This document shows positions 7,286 to 14,204 of a stretch of 14,267 nt of DNA, piece by piece. Origin of the DNA: an uncultured Peptococcaceae bacterium (GTDB lineage: Bacteria > Bacillota > Peptococcia > Peptococcales > Peptococcaceae); NCBI GenBank assembly GCA_902496505.1, contig CABVBB010000012.1, positions 1 through 14,267 on the forward strand, written 5' to 3'. A model generated the notes under the pieces. It was not told where the DNA came from. It was given only the letters and a program-made list of their open reading frames with translations, and ran no database searches. Made by a program: the position numbers and the translations under genes. How positions within the stretch are numbered: position 1 is the stretch's first letter; the number at the start of each line of letters is the position of its first letter.

Positions 7286-8866
7286 TTATGATAATGCTGC
7301 ACTTGCCGTGTGCTCTGCGGCGTGTTCCTCTTTGGTGCTGTCGATCACCAGTGAGCGATTCTGCGGCACCAAGACCTGCTCCTCATAGCAGGAGAAGATG
7401 GCCGCGACTTTGGCCGCGTCAGGCTTGGGCGTCAGGAGACTGACCACCGGCACGATGACCAGTCCCGCCAGCATAGCGATAGCACCGGCTACGATGGACG
7501 AGGGGGTGAATTTCAAAAAGATGTTGGACACCGTGAGCACAATAGCAAAAGCGAAGCACGTCCACACCGAGGCGGCGGTCACCTTTTTCCAGTACAGGCC
7601 GTAGAAAAACGGCGCCAGGAACGCTCCCGCCAGCGCGCCCCAGGAAATACCCATCAGCTGCGCGATAAAGGTGGGCGGGTCCAAAGCCAGCACCACGGAT
7701 AGCGCGATGAAGAAGACGATCAGCAGCCGAATGAGGAACAGCTGCGTCTTGTCGCTCATCTCCTTCATCACCGTGCCCCGCAGAAAATCCAGCGTCAGCG
7801 TCGAGCTGGACGTGAGCACCAGCGACGACAGCGTGGACATAGACGCGGAGAGCACCAGCACCACCACAACGCCGATCAAAATGTCCGGCAGTGTGCTGAG
7901 CATCGCCGGAATGATGCTGTCATAGACGATGCCGCCCTGGCCATTGTAGATCGCCGGGCCGTCGAACAATCGGCCGAAGCCGCCCAAGAAATACGATCCG
8001 CCAGCGATAATGATGGCAAATAACGTCGAGATGACCGTGCCTGTATTGATGGATTTCTCATCCTTGATGGCGTAAAATTTGTGCACCATCTGCGGCAGGC
8101 CCCACGTTCCCAGCGACGTTAAAAGGATGACCCCCAAGAGATTTAACGGGTCCGGCCCGAAAAACGAGGTGAAGGCCCCCTCTTGACCGGCTGTCACCGG
8201 CACATCACTGGCGAAAAGCGCCAGTTCATGGATGGCGTTATAAAAGCCGCCCTGCCCGCTCAGCACCGCCGCGATCACTGCCGCGATGCCCACCAGCATG
8301 ATGATGCCCTGAATGAAATCATTGATGGCCGTCGCCATGTAGCCGCCCAAGATCACATACGCCCCCGTCAGCACCGCCATGACGATGACACACGTCACAT
8401 ACGGCACATCAAACGCCATCGCGAACAGCCGCGACAAGCCATTGTAGATCGAAGCCGTGTAAGGCACCAGGAAAATGAAAATGATGGCCGAGGCCACGAT
8501 CTTCATCTTCTCACTGCCATAGCGCTTGCCAAAAAACTCCGGCATGGTAGCCGCATGCAGATGATGGGTCATGACCCGCGTCCGCCGCCCCAAAAGCACC
8601 CAGGCTAAGAGCGAACCGATCAGCGCATTGCCGATGCCGATCCACGTCGCCGACAGCCCGTACTTCCAGCCGAATTGTCCTGCGTAGCCCACGAAGACCA
8701 CCGCCGAAAAATACGACGTCCCGTAAGCAAATGCCGTCAGCCACGGCCCCACTGAGCGCCCGCCCAAAACAAAGCCGTCCACATCCTGCGCACTATGGCG
8801 GGCATAGATCCCCACCGCCACCATACAAGCAAAAAATCCCAAGAGTAAAATCAATTTTGCAGCCAT
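7286..8866 (-). CDS. Sodium:solute symporter, SSF/PutP-like
   Basis: A 526-aa integral membrane protein with about 13 hydrophobic segments, matching the SSF family (PF00474), which couples Na+ entry to uptake of amino acids, sugars or other organic solutes. Visible landmarks: 'GFVLGGRSVGPWLTAFAYG' at the TM1 entry, 'TMPEFFGKRYG' in the loop typical of PutP-type carriers, and 'SMSTLSS' in TM8. The S344/T345 pair there corresponds to the Na+-coordinating Ser-Thr of PutP. It ends in a polar, cytoplasmic-looking tail rich in Glu, His and Ala. The ATG at 8866 is preceded by GAGG with an 8- to 9-nt spacer. Proline is the closest named substrate, but the sequence does not fix it, so no symbol is given. 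It is preceded by a structured RNA ending in a terminator, suggesting that expression is controlled by attenuation. Confidence 0.9.
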   Translation of the reverse strand: MAAKLILLLGFFACMVAVGIYARHSAQDVDGFVLGGRSVGPWLTAFAYGTSYFSAVVFVGYAGQFGWKYGLSATWIGIGNALIGSLLAWVLLGRRTRVMTHHLHAATMPEFFGKRYGSEKMKIVASAIIFIFLVPYTASIYNGLSRLFAMAFDVPYVTCVIVMAVLTGAYVILGGYMATAINDFIQGIIMLVGIAAVIAAVLSGQGGFYNAIHELALFASDVPVTAGQEGAFTSFFGPDPLNLLGVILLTSLGTWGLPQMVHKFYAIKDEKSINTGTVISTLFAIIIAGGSYFLGGFGRLFDGPAIYNGQGGIVYDSIIPAMLSTLPDILIGVVVVLVLSASMSTLSSLVLTSSSTLTLDFLRGTVMKEMSDKTQLFLIRLLIVFFIALSVVLALDPPTFIAQLMGISWGALAGAFLAPFFYGLYWKKVTAASVWTCFAFAIVLTVSNIFLKFTPSSIVAGAIAMLAGLVIVPVVSLLTPKPDAAKVAAIFSCYEEQVLVPQNRSLVIDSTKEEHAAEHTASAALS

Positions 8867-8925
8867 TTTTTATCGTCCTCTCTTCGTTTAAGATCTGTGC
8901 GTTCATTCTCCCGAAGAAAGGCAAT

Positions 8926-8988
8926 AAAAAAACAGGCCCCCCGCGCCAGCTGCCGACCGCATCCGGCGCAGGGCACAACAAGACCTGT
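8926..8988 (-). terminator. Large intrinsic terminator of the leader RNA
   Basis: On the - strand ACAGGTC (8988-8982) pairs with GGCCTGT (8938-8932), and CCCTGCGCC (8973-8965) pairs with GGCGCGGGG (8947-8939), with G-U pairs and an 8-nt one-sided bulge. Seven T follow (A run 8926-8932 on +). It lies 60 nt upstream of the symporter start, where a regulatory terminator would sit. Confidence 0.85.
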
Positions 8989-9103
8989 GAAATAATCGCT
9001 TCATTTCAACCGTCCTCCCGTACTCCACTATGATATTGCGTCAGTCCCATCCTCGCCTTGAGGAGGCCAACCATTCTACTGTGGGCATCCTGCCCACGCT
9101 ACA
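8926..9103 (-). ncRNA. Unidentified structured leader RNA or sRNA before the symporter
   Basis: A strong promoter at 9110-9138 would start a - strand transcript near 9103 that runs to a terminator ending at 8926, about 178 nt. Elements visible in order: a 7-bp hairpin GTGGGCA-GGA-TGCCCAC (9097-9081); a TCCTC/GAGGA hairpin with an AAGGC loop; CAGT/ACTG pairing around it; a TGAAAT/ATTTCA hairpin near 8987-9007; then the large terminator. I could not match it to T-box, SAM, TPP, lysine, glycine, cyclic-di-GMP, 6S, SRP or RNase P signatures. No convincing second promoter is visible in the 60 nt between its terminator and the symporter ATG. The symporter is therefore probably transcribed by read-through, which favours an attenuating leader. 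An independent sRNA is the alternative. Confidence 0.55.
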
Positions 9104-9109
9104 TTTTTT

Positions 9110-9138
9110 ATCATAACAAACGCCGTGCACCTTGTCAA
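9110..9138 (-). promoter_or_regulatory. Near-consensus promoter of the leader RNA and symporter
   Basis: On the - strand TTGACA (9133-9138), a 17-bp spacer and TATGAT (9110-9115) differ from the SigA consensus at one base. The predicted transcription start is near 9103. Confidence 0.8.
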
Positions 9139-9170
9139 TGTGAAATTAAGTACGATGTGGGATAAAAATA

Positions 9171-9199
9171 TTGCGCATCTGCCGCTATCTTTTTATAAT
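9171..9199 (+). promoter_or_regulatory. Promoter of the decayed metallo-hydrolase gene
   Basis: TTGCGC (9171-9176), 17 bp, TATAAT (9194-9199), then TAGGAGG (9219-9225) 5 nt before the ATG at 9231. It diverges from the leader promoter. The expression signals are intact although the gene is not. Confidence 0.7.
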
Positions 9200-9230
9200 A
9201 AGGGCACACGACTACCCATAGGAGGACGCT

Positions 9231-9781
9231 ATGCAGATCACCGCTCTCGTCGAAAACCACAGCCATTCCCCGCTCCAGGCCAAGCACGGCCTAGCGCTCT
9301 ATATCGAGACCCAGAGGCACAAGCTCCTCTTTGATCTGGGGCCTGACTGCACGCTTTTTGACAACGCCCGCCGCAAAGGCATCGACCTGACGCAGGTCGA
9401 TACGGTCATCCTTTCGCACGGCCATCTCGATCACGGCGGCGCGCTGGCCCGTTTTCTATCGCTCAATACCACTGCCAAGATCTACGCCCAAAAAAGCGCC
9501 TTTGAGCCGCACTACAGCAAACTCGCTTTCCTCAAGGTGCCCATCGGGCTCAAGCGCCGCCTGCACGCCCGATCTCTGCGTCGGCGGCTACCATCTCTAC
9601 GATCCGCTCACCAAAAAGACCGTTCCCGCCTCCCTGCTGAACGCTATCGCTCTTGGCCTGCTCCTATCCCCAGACCCAGTTTTACACCTGCCACTGCACC
9701 GGTCAAGAGGCTTACCAGCAGCTCAAAAGCCAGCTGCCAGCGCTATCCTACCTCGCCTGCGGCGATACCATCACCCTCTAA
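9231..9781 (+). pseudogene. Metallo-beta-lactamase-fold hydrolase, internally deleted and frameshifted
   Basis: Homology is spread over three frames. Frame of 9231: an MBL start with HGHLDHGG (H63, H65, D67, H68 metal motif) and 'SKLAFLKVPIGLKRRLH' up to about 9568. Next frame (from about 9570): 'PDLCVGGYHLYDPLTKK' and 'LLNAIALGL' up to about 9660. Third frame (from about 9662): 'YPQTQFYTCHCTGQEAYQQ' to the stop at 9779-9781, which includes the HCTG motif. In this family (MBL proteins similar to the 7,8-dihydropterin-type synthases) some 80-100 residues, including a central metal-binding His, normally lie between the first two blocks. Here they are missing at a junction near 9565-9575. The total of about 183 codons against a usual length of about 250-290 agrees. 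It should be non-functional. Sequencing error could explain one frame change but not the missing block. Confidence 0.85.
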
Positions 9782-9790
9782 ACGCATGCC

Positions 9791-9820
9791 AAAAAACGCC
9801 GGACCTAGAGTCCGGCGTTT
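9791..9820 (-). terminator. Terminator between the MBL remnant and the lipoprotein gene
   Basis: A perfect 11-bp stem, AAACGCCGGAC (9794-9804) and GTCCGGCGTTT (9810-9820), has a CTAGA loop. The - strand gives a six-T tail (9791-9796 are A on +), so it best serves the lipoprotein gene ending at 9824. On + the tail is weaker (TTTCGTTT). Confidence 0.9.
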
Positions 9821-9823
9821 CGT

Positions 9824-10633
9824 TTACATCTCTTCTTTGTAGATCATGGTATTGGGGTCCATGCTGAATTTTCCCTTGCGGAAGCTCACTTCTGCATTGA
9901 TCACACCGTGATAATCGGGCGACGCTTGCTCAGGCCGCAAAAGGCCCAGCGCAAAACGGGCTTTGATCTTGCCGTCGTCTGTCAGCTCAAAATCCACCTG
10001 ACTGCCAAAATCTGCAATGCCCTCGACTTCGTCATAGTGCGTGTCTGCACCCTCCGGCAGGTAAACGTCCAAATAGCCGCAGTGCAGAGTGGCCTTTTTA
10101 TTATCCGCATCATAGCTCCATTTGGTCTGCTCCGCCAGCTGATTTTTATAGTCCTCCGAATGGTAGAGATAGTCCACCGCTTCTGCGCCCCGCCAGCTGA
10201 CGATATGCAGCTCCTCCACTGATACACCAGTGCCCGAGCCGACATACAAGACCACGGCCAATTCTTTGCCGCCGTCGCCGTCATAATCCGCGAAGTGCAT
10301 TTCCGGCAGGATCAAACGCGGCGTGATATATTCCCAATCCAAAAGCGCCCGCTGCTCGCCTTGTCTCAGCAGGACGTGGCTCTTATCTCCCAAGCCGTAC
10401 AAATAAATATCATCCTCCGGCAGCTCCGCCAGCAGATAGATGGCCTCCGGATCATCAGACCACTGCATCGGGTCCACCATTTCCGTCGGCAACGACTTCA
10501 AATCGATATCCATGGCACCATTCACCGCTTTCGCTTCATTGCCGCAGCCGCTGAGAAGTCCCATAGAGGCCGCTAGGCAAATCATCGTCAGCACGATCTT
10601 TTTCAGTTGTAATCTATAAGCACAGGTCCTCAT
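9824..10633 (-). CDS. Putative lipoprotein with a VCBS/FG-GAP-like segment
   Basis: A 269-aa secreted lipoprotein. The positively charged start MRTCAYRLQLKK, a hydrophobic core and the lipobox LLSGC (26-30) predict signal peptidase II cleavage before Cys30 and lipid anchoring. 'FADYDGDGGKELAVV' (114-128) is a DxDxDG-type loop like those in VCBS/FG-GAP repeats, which can bind Ca2+. The rest is acidic and mostly beta-strand in character. No enzymatic motif is recognised. The start is the ATG at 10633: GGAGGG (10641-10646) is 7 nt upstream. In-frame starts at 10639 and 10654 are too close to, or upstream of, that site. It has its own promoter and terminator and lies just downstream of the sigma/anti-sigma operon, so it could be an envelope protein of that regulon, but no evidence fixes this. 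Confidence 0.8.
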   Translation of the reverse strand: MRTCAYRLQLKKIVLTMICLAASMGLLSGCGNEAKAVNGAMDIDLKSLPTEMVDPMQWSDDPEAIYLLAELPEDDIYLYGLGDKSHVLLRQGEQRALLDWEYITPRLILPEMHFADYDGDGGKELAVVLYVGSGTGVSVEELHIVSWRGAEAVDYLYHSEDYKNQLAEQTKWSYDADNKKATLHCGYLDVYLPEGADTHYDEVEGIADFGSQVDFELTDDGKIKARFALGLLRPEQASPDYHGVINAEVSFRKGKFSMDPNTMIYKEEM

Positions 10634-10640
10634 GCTCATT

Positions 10641-10646
10641 CCCTCC
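10641..10646 (-). promoter_or_regulatory. Ribosome binding site that decides the lipoprotein start
   Basis: GGAGGG on the - strand lies 7 nt before the ATG at 10633. The other in-frame ATG at 10639 is only 1 nt away from it. Confidence 0.75.
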
Positions 10647-10690
10647 GCTCTCATCGTTAAGCTTTTGCTAACTCTTTTATTGTATTCTTT

Positions 10691-10719
10691 ACATTAGCTT
10701 TTAAACCCTGCCTTGTCAA
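10691..10719 (-). promoter_or_regulatory. Promoter of the lipoprotein gene
   Basis: On the - strand, perfect TTGACA (10714-10719), a 17-bp spacer and TAATGT (10691-10696). The -10 is imperfect but the spacing is ideal, about 58 nt before the ATG. Confidence 0.6.
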
Positions 10720-10738
10720 GCGTATTTTCTTCATGACC

Positions 10739-10770
10739 AAAAGCCGCCAGCCTGCTTGCTGACGGCTTTT
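10739..10770 (-). terminator. Terminator after the anti-sigma gene
   Basis: AAAAGCCG (10739-10746) pairs with CGGCTTTT (10763-10770), and CAGC (10748-10751) with GCTG (10758-10761), with one C/A mismatch and a 6-nt loop. It lies 50 nt downstream of the anti-sigma stop. The short T tail on the - strand suggests moderate efficiency. Confidence 0.7.
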
Positions 10771-10820
10771 CAGCCCGATCGCGGAGAGATGATCAAATTC
10801 TTTTATGTCTTATCTATACT

Positions 10821-11432
10821 TTAGTAGACGTCCAATTCTCTGGCGATTTGATCCAGCGCATACGTCTCCGCCCCATCAGCGAACTCCAGCGTCAACTGCG
10901 CGCCCTCTCGGAAAGGCTGCACCACCCCGTCAACGGAAGGACAATGGATACCATAGGTAAAAACGCCCGGCGTCTTGCCGCGGTCATCCCCCAGCCCTGC
11001 CAGACTTTCCCGAAGCCTCAGCACCTGCCCCTCCGCCGTCTGCTCCGAATGGGCATTAAGCACCCGTCCGTCTGCAAGCGTCAATTCAAAAAGCAACACG
11101 CCGTCTTCATAGCTATAAGATACGGCCACATCCTCCCGATCCACCGCCCAGCCCCAGCCGAAAAAATACGCCCCTCCCGCTGCCAGGAGCGCGCACACCG
11201 CCGCCGTCACTGCCGCAGCCCGCCAGACGCGGCGGTTCAACCCACGCAGGATATGCAGCTTCTTCTCCATTGCCTCAGGCGGTTTCTCCGCCTCCAAACG
11301 CATCTCCTCATAATACCGTCTGCAATCCCCACACTGCGCCAAATGCGCCTCCACCAGCGCATTGCTCTCCGTACTGGTCAACCCATCCAGATAACTGGGC
11401 AAAAGGTCTTTGATCACTGCACAATCCACCAC
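10821..11432 (-). CDS. Zinc-finger (zf-HC2) anti-sigma factor, single-pass membrane protein
   Basis: A 203-aa protein encoded 2 nt after the sigma gene. The cytoplasmic N-terminal domain has the zf-HC2 pattern: C4, then H30-x3-C34-x2-C37 in 'HLAQCGDC', preceded by 'IKDLLPSYLDGLTSTESN', as in many Bacillota ZAS-type anti-sigma factors. Such domains clamp the partner sigma factor. One membrane segment lies about 71-93, and an extracytoplasmic domain of about 110 residues with no recognised ligand-binding motif could sense the signal. The start is GTG at 11432 with AAGGAGG (11440-11446) at 7 nt, located inside the end of the sigma gene, so translation is coupled and stoichiometry controlled. The extracytoplasmic domain is the unassigned part. 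Confidence 0.9.
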   Translation of the reverse strand: MVDCAVIKDLLPSYLDGLTSTESNALVEAHLAQCGDCRRYYEEMRLEAEKPPEAMEKKLHILRGLNRRVWRAAAVTAAVCALLAAGGAYFFGWGWAVDREDVAVSYSYEDGVLLFELTLADGRVLNAHSEQTAEGQVLRLRESLAGLGDDRGKTPGVFTYGIHCPSVDGVVQPFREGAQLTLEFADGAETYALDQIARELDVY

Positions 11433-11434
11433 AC

Positions 11435-11911
11435 CTATTCCTCCTTGGTCAATTTTTGCTTAGCTCGGTAAAACGTCACCCGCGCCCAATTTTCACTGCG
11501 GCCGAATATCTCCCCGATCTCCCGGAAAGACAGCGCCCCCGTCAGCCGCAAGAGCACGACCTCCTTGGCCGTCTCCTCCAAAATGTGGATACGCTTCATC
11601 AGCTGCATCTTCTCGCTTTGCAGCGCACTCTGCTCCTCCGGACCCAATTCAGCTGAGACCACATCCTCCGTCAAAGCCACACACGCCCGCCGCCTGCGCC
11701 GATCAAGCTCCTGATACCACAAATGCTTAGCGATCTGACACAGCCAAGTCGATAAACGGCACGACCCATCAAAGTTTTTGGCCGAGCGCACCGCCTGATA
11801 AAATGTCTCCTGCGTCAGTTCCTCGGCCACCCCTTCCTCATGGCATAGACTCAACAGATACCGATACACCAGATGAGACTCCTCTTTGTAGATCGCTTCC
11901 CAGTTGGTCAC
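11435..11911 (-). CDS. ECF-type RNA polymerase sigma-70 factor
   Basis: A 158-aa alternative sigma factor. Region 2 covers roughly the first 75 residues ('VYRYLLSLCHEEGVAEELTQ' through 'FDGSCRLSTWLCQIAKHLWY') and recognises the -10. Region 4 near the C terminus contains the helix-turn-helix 'SFREIGEIFGRSENWARVTF', which contacts the -35. There is no region 1.1 or 3, as expected for an ECF factor. I choose the GTG at 11911 because GGGAGGG (11918-11924) lies 6 nt upstream. An in-frame GTG at 11929 is upstream of that site. It forms an operon with the zf-HC2 anti-sigma gene. An autoregulated promoter is expected upstream; a GTAACG string about 50 nt before the start (near 11957-11962) could be an ECF -35 but has no clear partner -10. 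Confidence 0.92.
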   Translation of the reverse strand: MTNWEAIYKEESHLVYRYLLSLCHEEGVAEELTQETFYQAVRSAKNFDGSCRLSTWLCQIAKHLWYQELDRRRRRACVALTEDVVSAELGPEEQSALQSEKMQLMKRIHILEETAKEVVLLRLTGALSFREIGEIFGRSENWARVTFYRAKQKLTKEE

Positions 11912-11917
11912 CTGCTT

Positions 11918-11924
11918 CCCTCCC
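11918..11924 (-). promoter_or_regulatory. Ribosome binding site that decides the sigma factor start
   Basis: GGGAGGG on the - strand is 6 nt before the GTG at 11911 and lies downstream of the alternative GTG at 11929. Confidence 0.7.
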
Positions 11925-12054
11925 TTCACTCCATTTATCCGCTATAAGCCCCTTTCGTTACATTACACGCGAAAAAATTCATCAAAAATCGTCATCAAGC
12001 TGTTTTTCTTATCCGACTTGCTGTAAAATAATCTCAATAGCGCCACAAGCTAAT

Positions 12055-12089
12055 CGCTGCTGGCTCCAATCAGACGGGCCAGAGCAGCG
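12055..12089 (+). other. Imperfect hairpin upstream of the DUF2075 gene
   Basis: CGCTGCT (12055-12061) pairs with AGCAGCG (12083-12089) and GGC (12062-12064) with GCC (12078-12080), with a 2-nt bulge and a 13-nt loop. It has no T tail and sits 48 nt before the ATG at 12138. It could be a 5'-UTR structure or an operator; function is unknown. In the rest of the 226-nt gap from 11912 to 12137 I see no convincing promoter for the + strand. Confidence 0.35.
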
Positions 12090-12137
12090 CCAAACCATAT
12101 CCTCCCTAAAAATAGCGAAAGAGATGAATAATACCCT

Positions 12138-14114
12138 ATGCGCAACTTGCGATCCTACTATTCCGCATCCCTTCCCCAGTTTTTGCAGCAATCTCCTTCA
12201 GAAATCTTAGGCATCATTCATGCCAATGATATCTCCGCAGAGACCTCTCTTCTACAGAATAATACTTGGGAAGCAGAGATTGCTATTCTCAAAGATCAGT
12301 TACGCCGTCTCGACGAAGGCCGCGTGATTTTTGAATATACCATTCCCCGCATGGGAAAACGGGTAGATACCGTAGTCCTTCACAAAAACATCGTATTCCT
12401 GCTCGAGTTCAAATGCGGCGATACCGAATACCGCCAGTCCACCTATGACCAGGTGTATGACTACGCCCTAGATTTGCGTAACTTTCAGAAGGAAAGTCAC
12501 GACAAGCTCCTAGTCCCCATGATGATCTCCACGAACGCCCCTCGTATGCAAAATGTCCTGCGCACACGCGAACGCATTATTGAGCCCCTGCGCTGCAATG
12601 CCGAAAATATTGGCGCTGCCATCACCTATATTGCAGCGCACTATCACGAACCCGCCTTTGACTACATTGCTTGGGAACACTCGGAATACCTGCCCACCCC
12701 CACCATTGTAGAAGCTGCGCAAGCCTTGTATCGTGGGCATAATGTGCACGACATCACCCGCAGTGATGCTGGCGCCGAAAATTTGACCGTCACCACAGAT
12801 GAGCTCAATCAGATCATTGAATACAGCAAAGCAAACCACCGAAAATCCATCTGCTTTGTAACAGGTGTGCCTGGGGCCGGCAAAACCTTAGTCGGGCTCA
12901 ATATCGCTATCGAGCGTTCAGACGCCCAGCAGGGCGAACACGCCGTGTTTTTATCCGGCAATTATCCCCTGGTCACTGTACTCCAAGAAGCACTGGCCCG
13001 TGATAAAGTAGCGCAAGAAAAGCAGCGCGGCCATCGCGTTTCCAAAGCCGATGCCTTGCGCAGTACAGCGGCCTTTATCCAAATCATTCACAAATACCGC
13101 GATTCCTTTGTCGGCAATCAGAATATCCCCCCTGAAAAAGTGGCCATCTTTGATGAAGCCCAACGCGCTTGGACCCATGAGATGATCCAAAAATTCATGT
13201 CCTCCAAAAAAGGCCTGGCTAATTTTCCCTACAGTGAGCCAGAATTTTTGATCAGCACCATGGATCGCCATCATGATTGGGCAGTGATCATTTGTTTAGT
13301 TGGTGGTGGCCAAGAAATCAACACCGGTGAGGCCGGCTTACCAGAATGGTTTGATTCCCTGCGTAGAGCCTTTCCCCATTGGGATGTTTATATTACCCCA
13401 CAGCTTAATGACGATGAGTATCGCCGCGGTCGCAGCTGGACTGACATGCTCGCCGGACTCCAGACCTACGAAAGGGAAAACTTACACCTAGCAACCTCTA
13501 TCCGTTCCTTCCGGACACCAGATTTGGCTGCCTTTGTCAAAGCTCTCCTCGATGCTGATACCGCCGTCGCCCAAGCGCTCTACCAACGCATTAGCGACAA
13601 CTATCCCATTGTTATCACTCGCGACCTCAGCAAAGCCAAAAATTGGGTGCGCGAACGCTCTCCCGGGACCACACGCTACGGTATGCTCGCCAGCAGTGGT
13701 GCTCTACGCCTCAAGCCAGAGGGTATCTTTGTCAAAAACGAAATTTCTGTTGCCAATTGGTTTTTAAACGGCAAAAACGACGTCCGCTCTAGCTATGCTT
13801 TAGAAGATGTCGTCACAGAATTTGATATCCAAGGACTAGAGCTGGACTATTCTCTAGTAGCCTGGGATGCTGATTTCCGTTTTGACGGTCAAAACTGGAC
13901 TTACTATAGCTTTGTCGGCAATCATTGGAATCACATCGCCTCCGAAGAAAAAAAACTGTATCTCAAAAACGCCTATCGGGTACTACTCACTCGAGCCAGA
14001 CAGGGTATGGCTATTTTTATTCCTGCTGGCAGTGATACTGACCACACCCGCCAGCCTGATTATTATGACCAGACCTATCATTATCTCCAGCGTATTGGTA
14101 TTGCCGAGCTATGA
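12138..14114 (+). CDS. DUF2075 protein: N-terminal nuclease-like domain fused to SF1 helicase
   Basis: A 658-aa protein with two parts. The N-terminal ~200 residues contain a PD-(D/E)xK-like set: D77 in 'RMGKRVDTVV' and E90-x-K92 in 'IVFLLEFK', with E45/E47 a possible extra acidic residue, suggesting a nuclease. The C-terminal ~430 residues form the DUF2075 (PF09848) P-loop module: Walker A GVPGAGKT (243-250), Walker B FDEAQ (338-342), motif III-like GGGQE (389-393), the arginine-bearing SIRSFRT (454-460), motif V-like FDIQGLELD (562-570) and motif VI-like 'NAYRVLLTRARQG' (611-623). This is superfamily 1 helicase architecture. The opening 'YYSASLPQFL' supports the ATG at 12138 even though its ribosome site is weak. 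Related nuclease-helicase fusions occur in phage-defence loci. A defence role here is inference; DNA or RNA repair is an alternative. It is a single-gene unit, more AT-rich than ftsH. Confidence 0.88.
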   Translation: MRNLRSYYSASLPQFLQQSPSEILGIIHANDISAETSLLQNNTWEAEIAILKDQLRRLDEGRVIFEYTIPRMGKRVDTVVLHKNIVFLLEFKCGDTEYRQSTYDQVYDYALDLRNFQKESHDKLLVPMMISTNAPRMQNVLRTRERIIEPLRCNAENIGAAITYIAAHYHEPAFDYIAWEHSEYLPTPTIVEAAQALYRGHNVHDITRSDAGAENLTVTTDELNQIIEYSKANHRKSICFVTGVPGAGKTLVGLNIAIERSDAQQGEHAVFLSGNYPLVTVLQEALARDKVAQEKQRGHRVSKADALRSTAAFIQIIHKYRDSFVGNQNIPPEKVAIFDEAQRAWTHEMIQKFMSSKKGLANFPYSEPEFLISTMDRHHDWAVIICLVGGGQEINTGEAGLPEWFDSLRRAFPHWDVYITPQLNDDEYRRGRSWTDMLAGLQTYERENLHLATSIRSFRTPDLAAFVKALLDADTAVAQALYQRISDNYPIVITRDLSKAKNWVRERSPGTTRYGMLASSGALRLKPEGIFVKNEISVANWFLNGKNDVRSSYALEDVVTEFDIQGLELDYSLVAWDADFRFDGQNWTYYSFVGNHWNHIASEEKKLYLKNAYRVLLTRARQGMAIFIPAGSDTDHTRQPDYYDQTYHYLQRIGIAEL

Positions 14115-14165
14115 AGCTGCGCTAGATAACTGCGCTTTACAAATTAGGCCCCACCATAATAAACT

Positions 14166-14187
14166 AATATCGTCGTTAGATATTTTT
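14166..14187 (+). terminator. Weak AT-rich hairpin after the DUF2075 gene
   Basis: AATATC (14166-14171) and GATATT (14179-14184) form a 6-bp stem followed by three T. This is the only terminator-like structure after the stop at 14114, and it would be weak. Confidence 0.3.
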
Positions 14188-14204
14188 AGCAAACCTCCTG
14201 ATGG

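Noticed and set aside
9035..9056. T-box-like string AGGATGGGACTGACG on the - strand in the symporter leader
   Set aside because: It resembles the AGGGTGGNACCGCG T-box consensus with an extra base. It lies only about 50-70 nt from the transcript start, leaving no room for a normal stem I, and it is not paired with or adjacent to the terminator as a T-box antiterminator must be.
8926..9103. 6S RNA or bacterial SRP RNA identity for the structured RNA
   Set aside because: The size fits 6S RNA, but the 5' and 3' ends do not pair into the long closing stem with a central bubble. The SRP tetraloop and its internal loop signature are absent.
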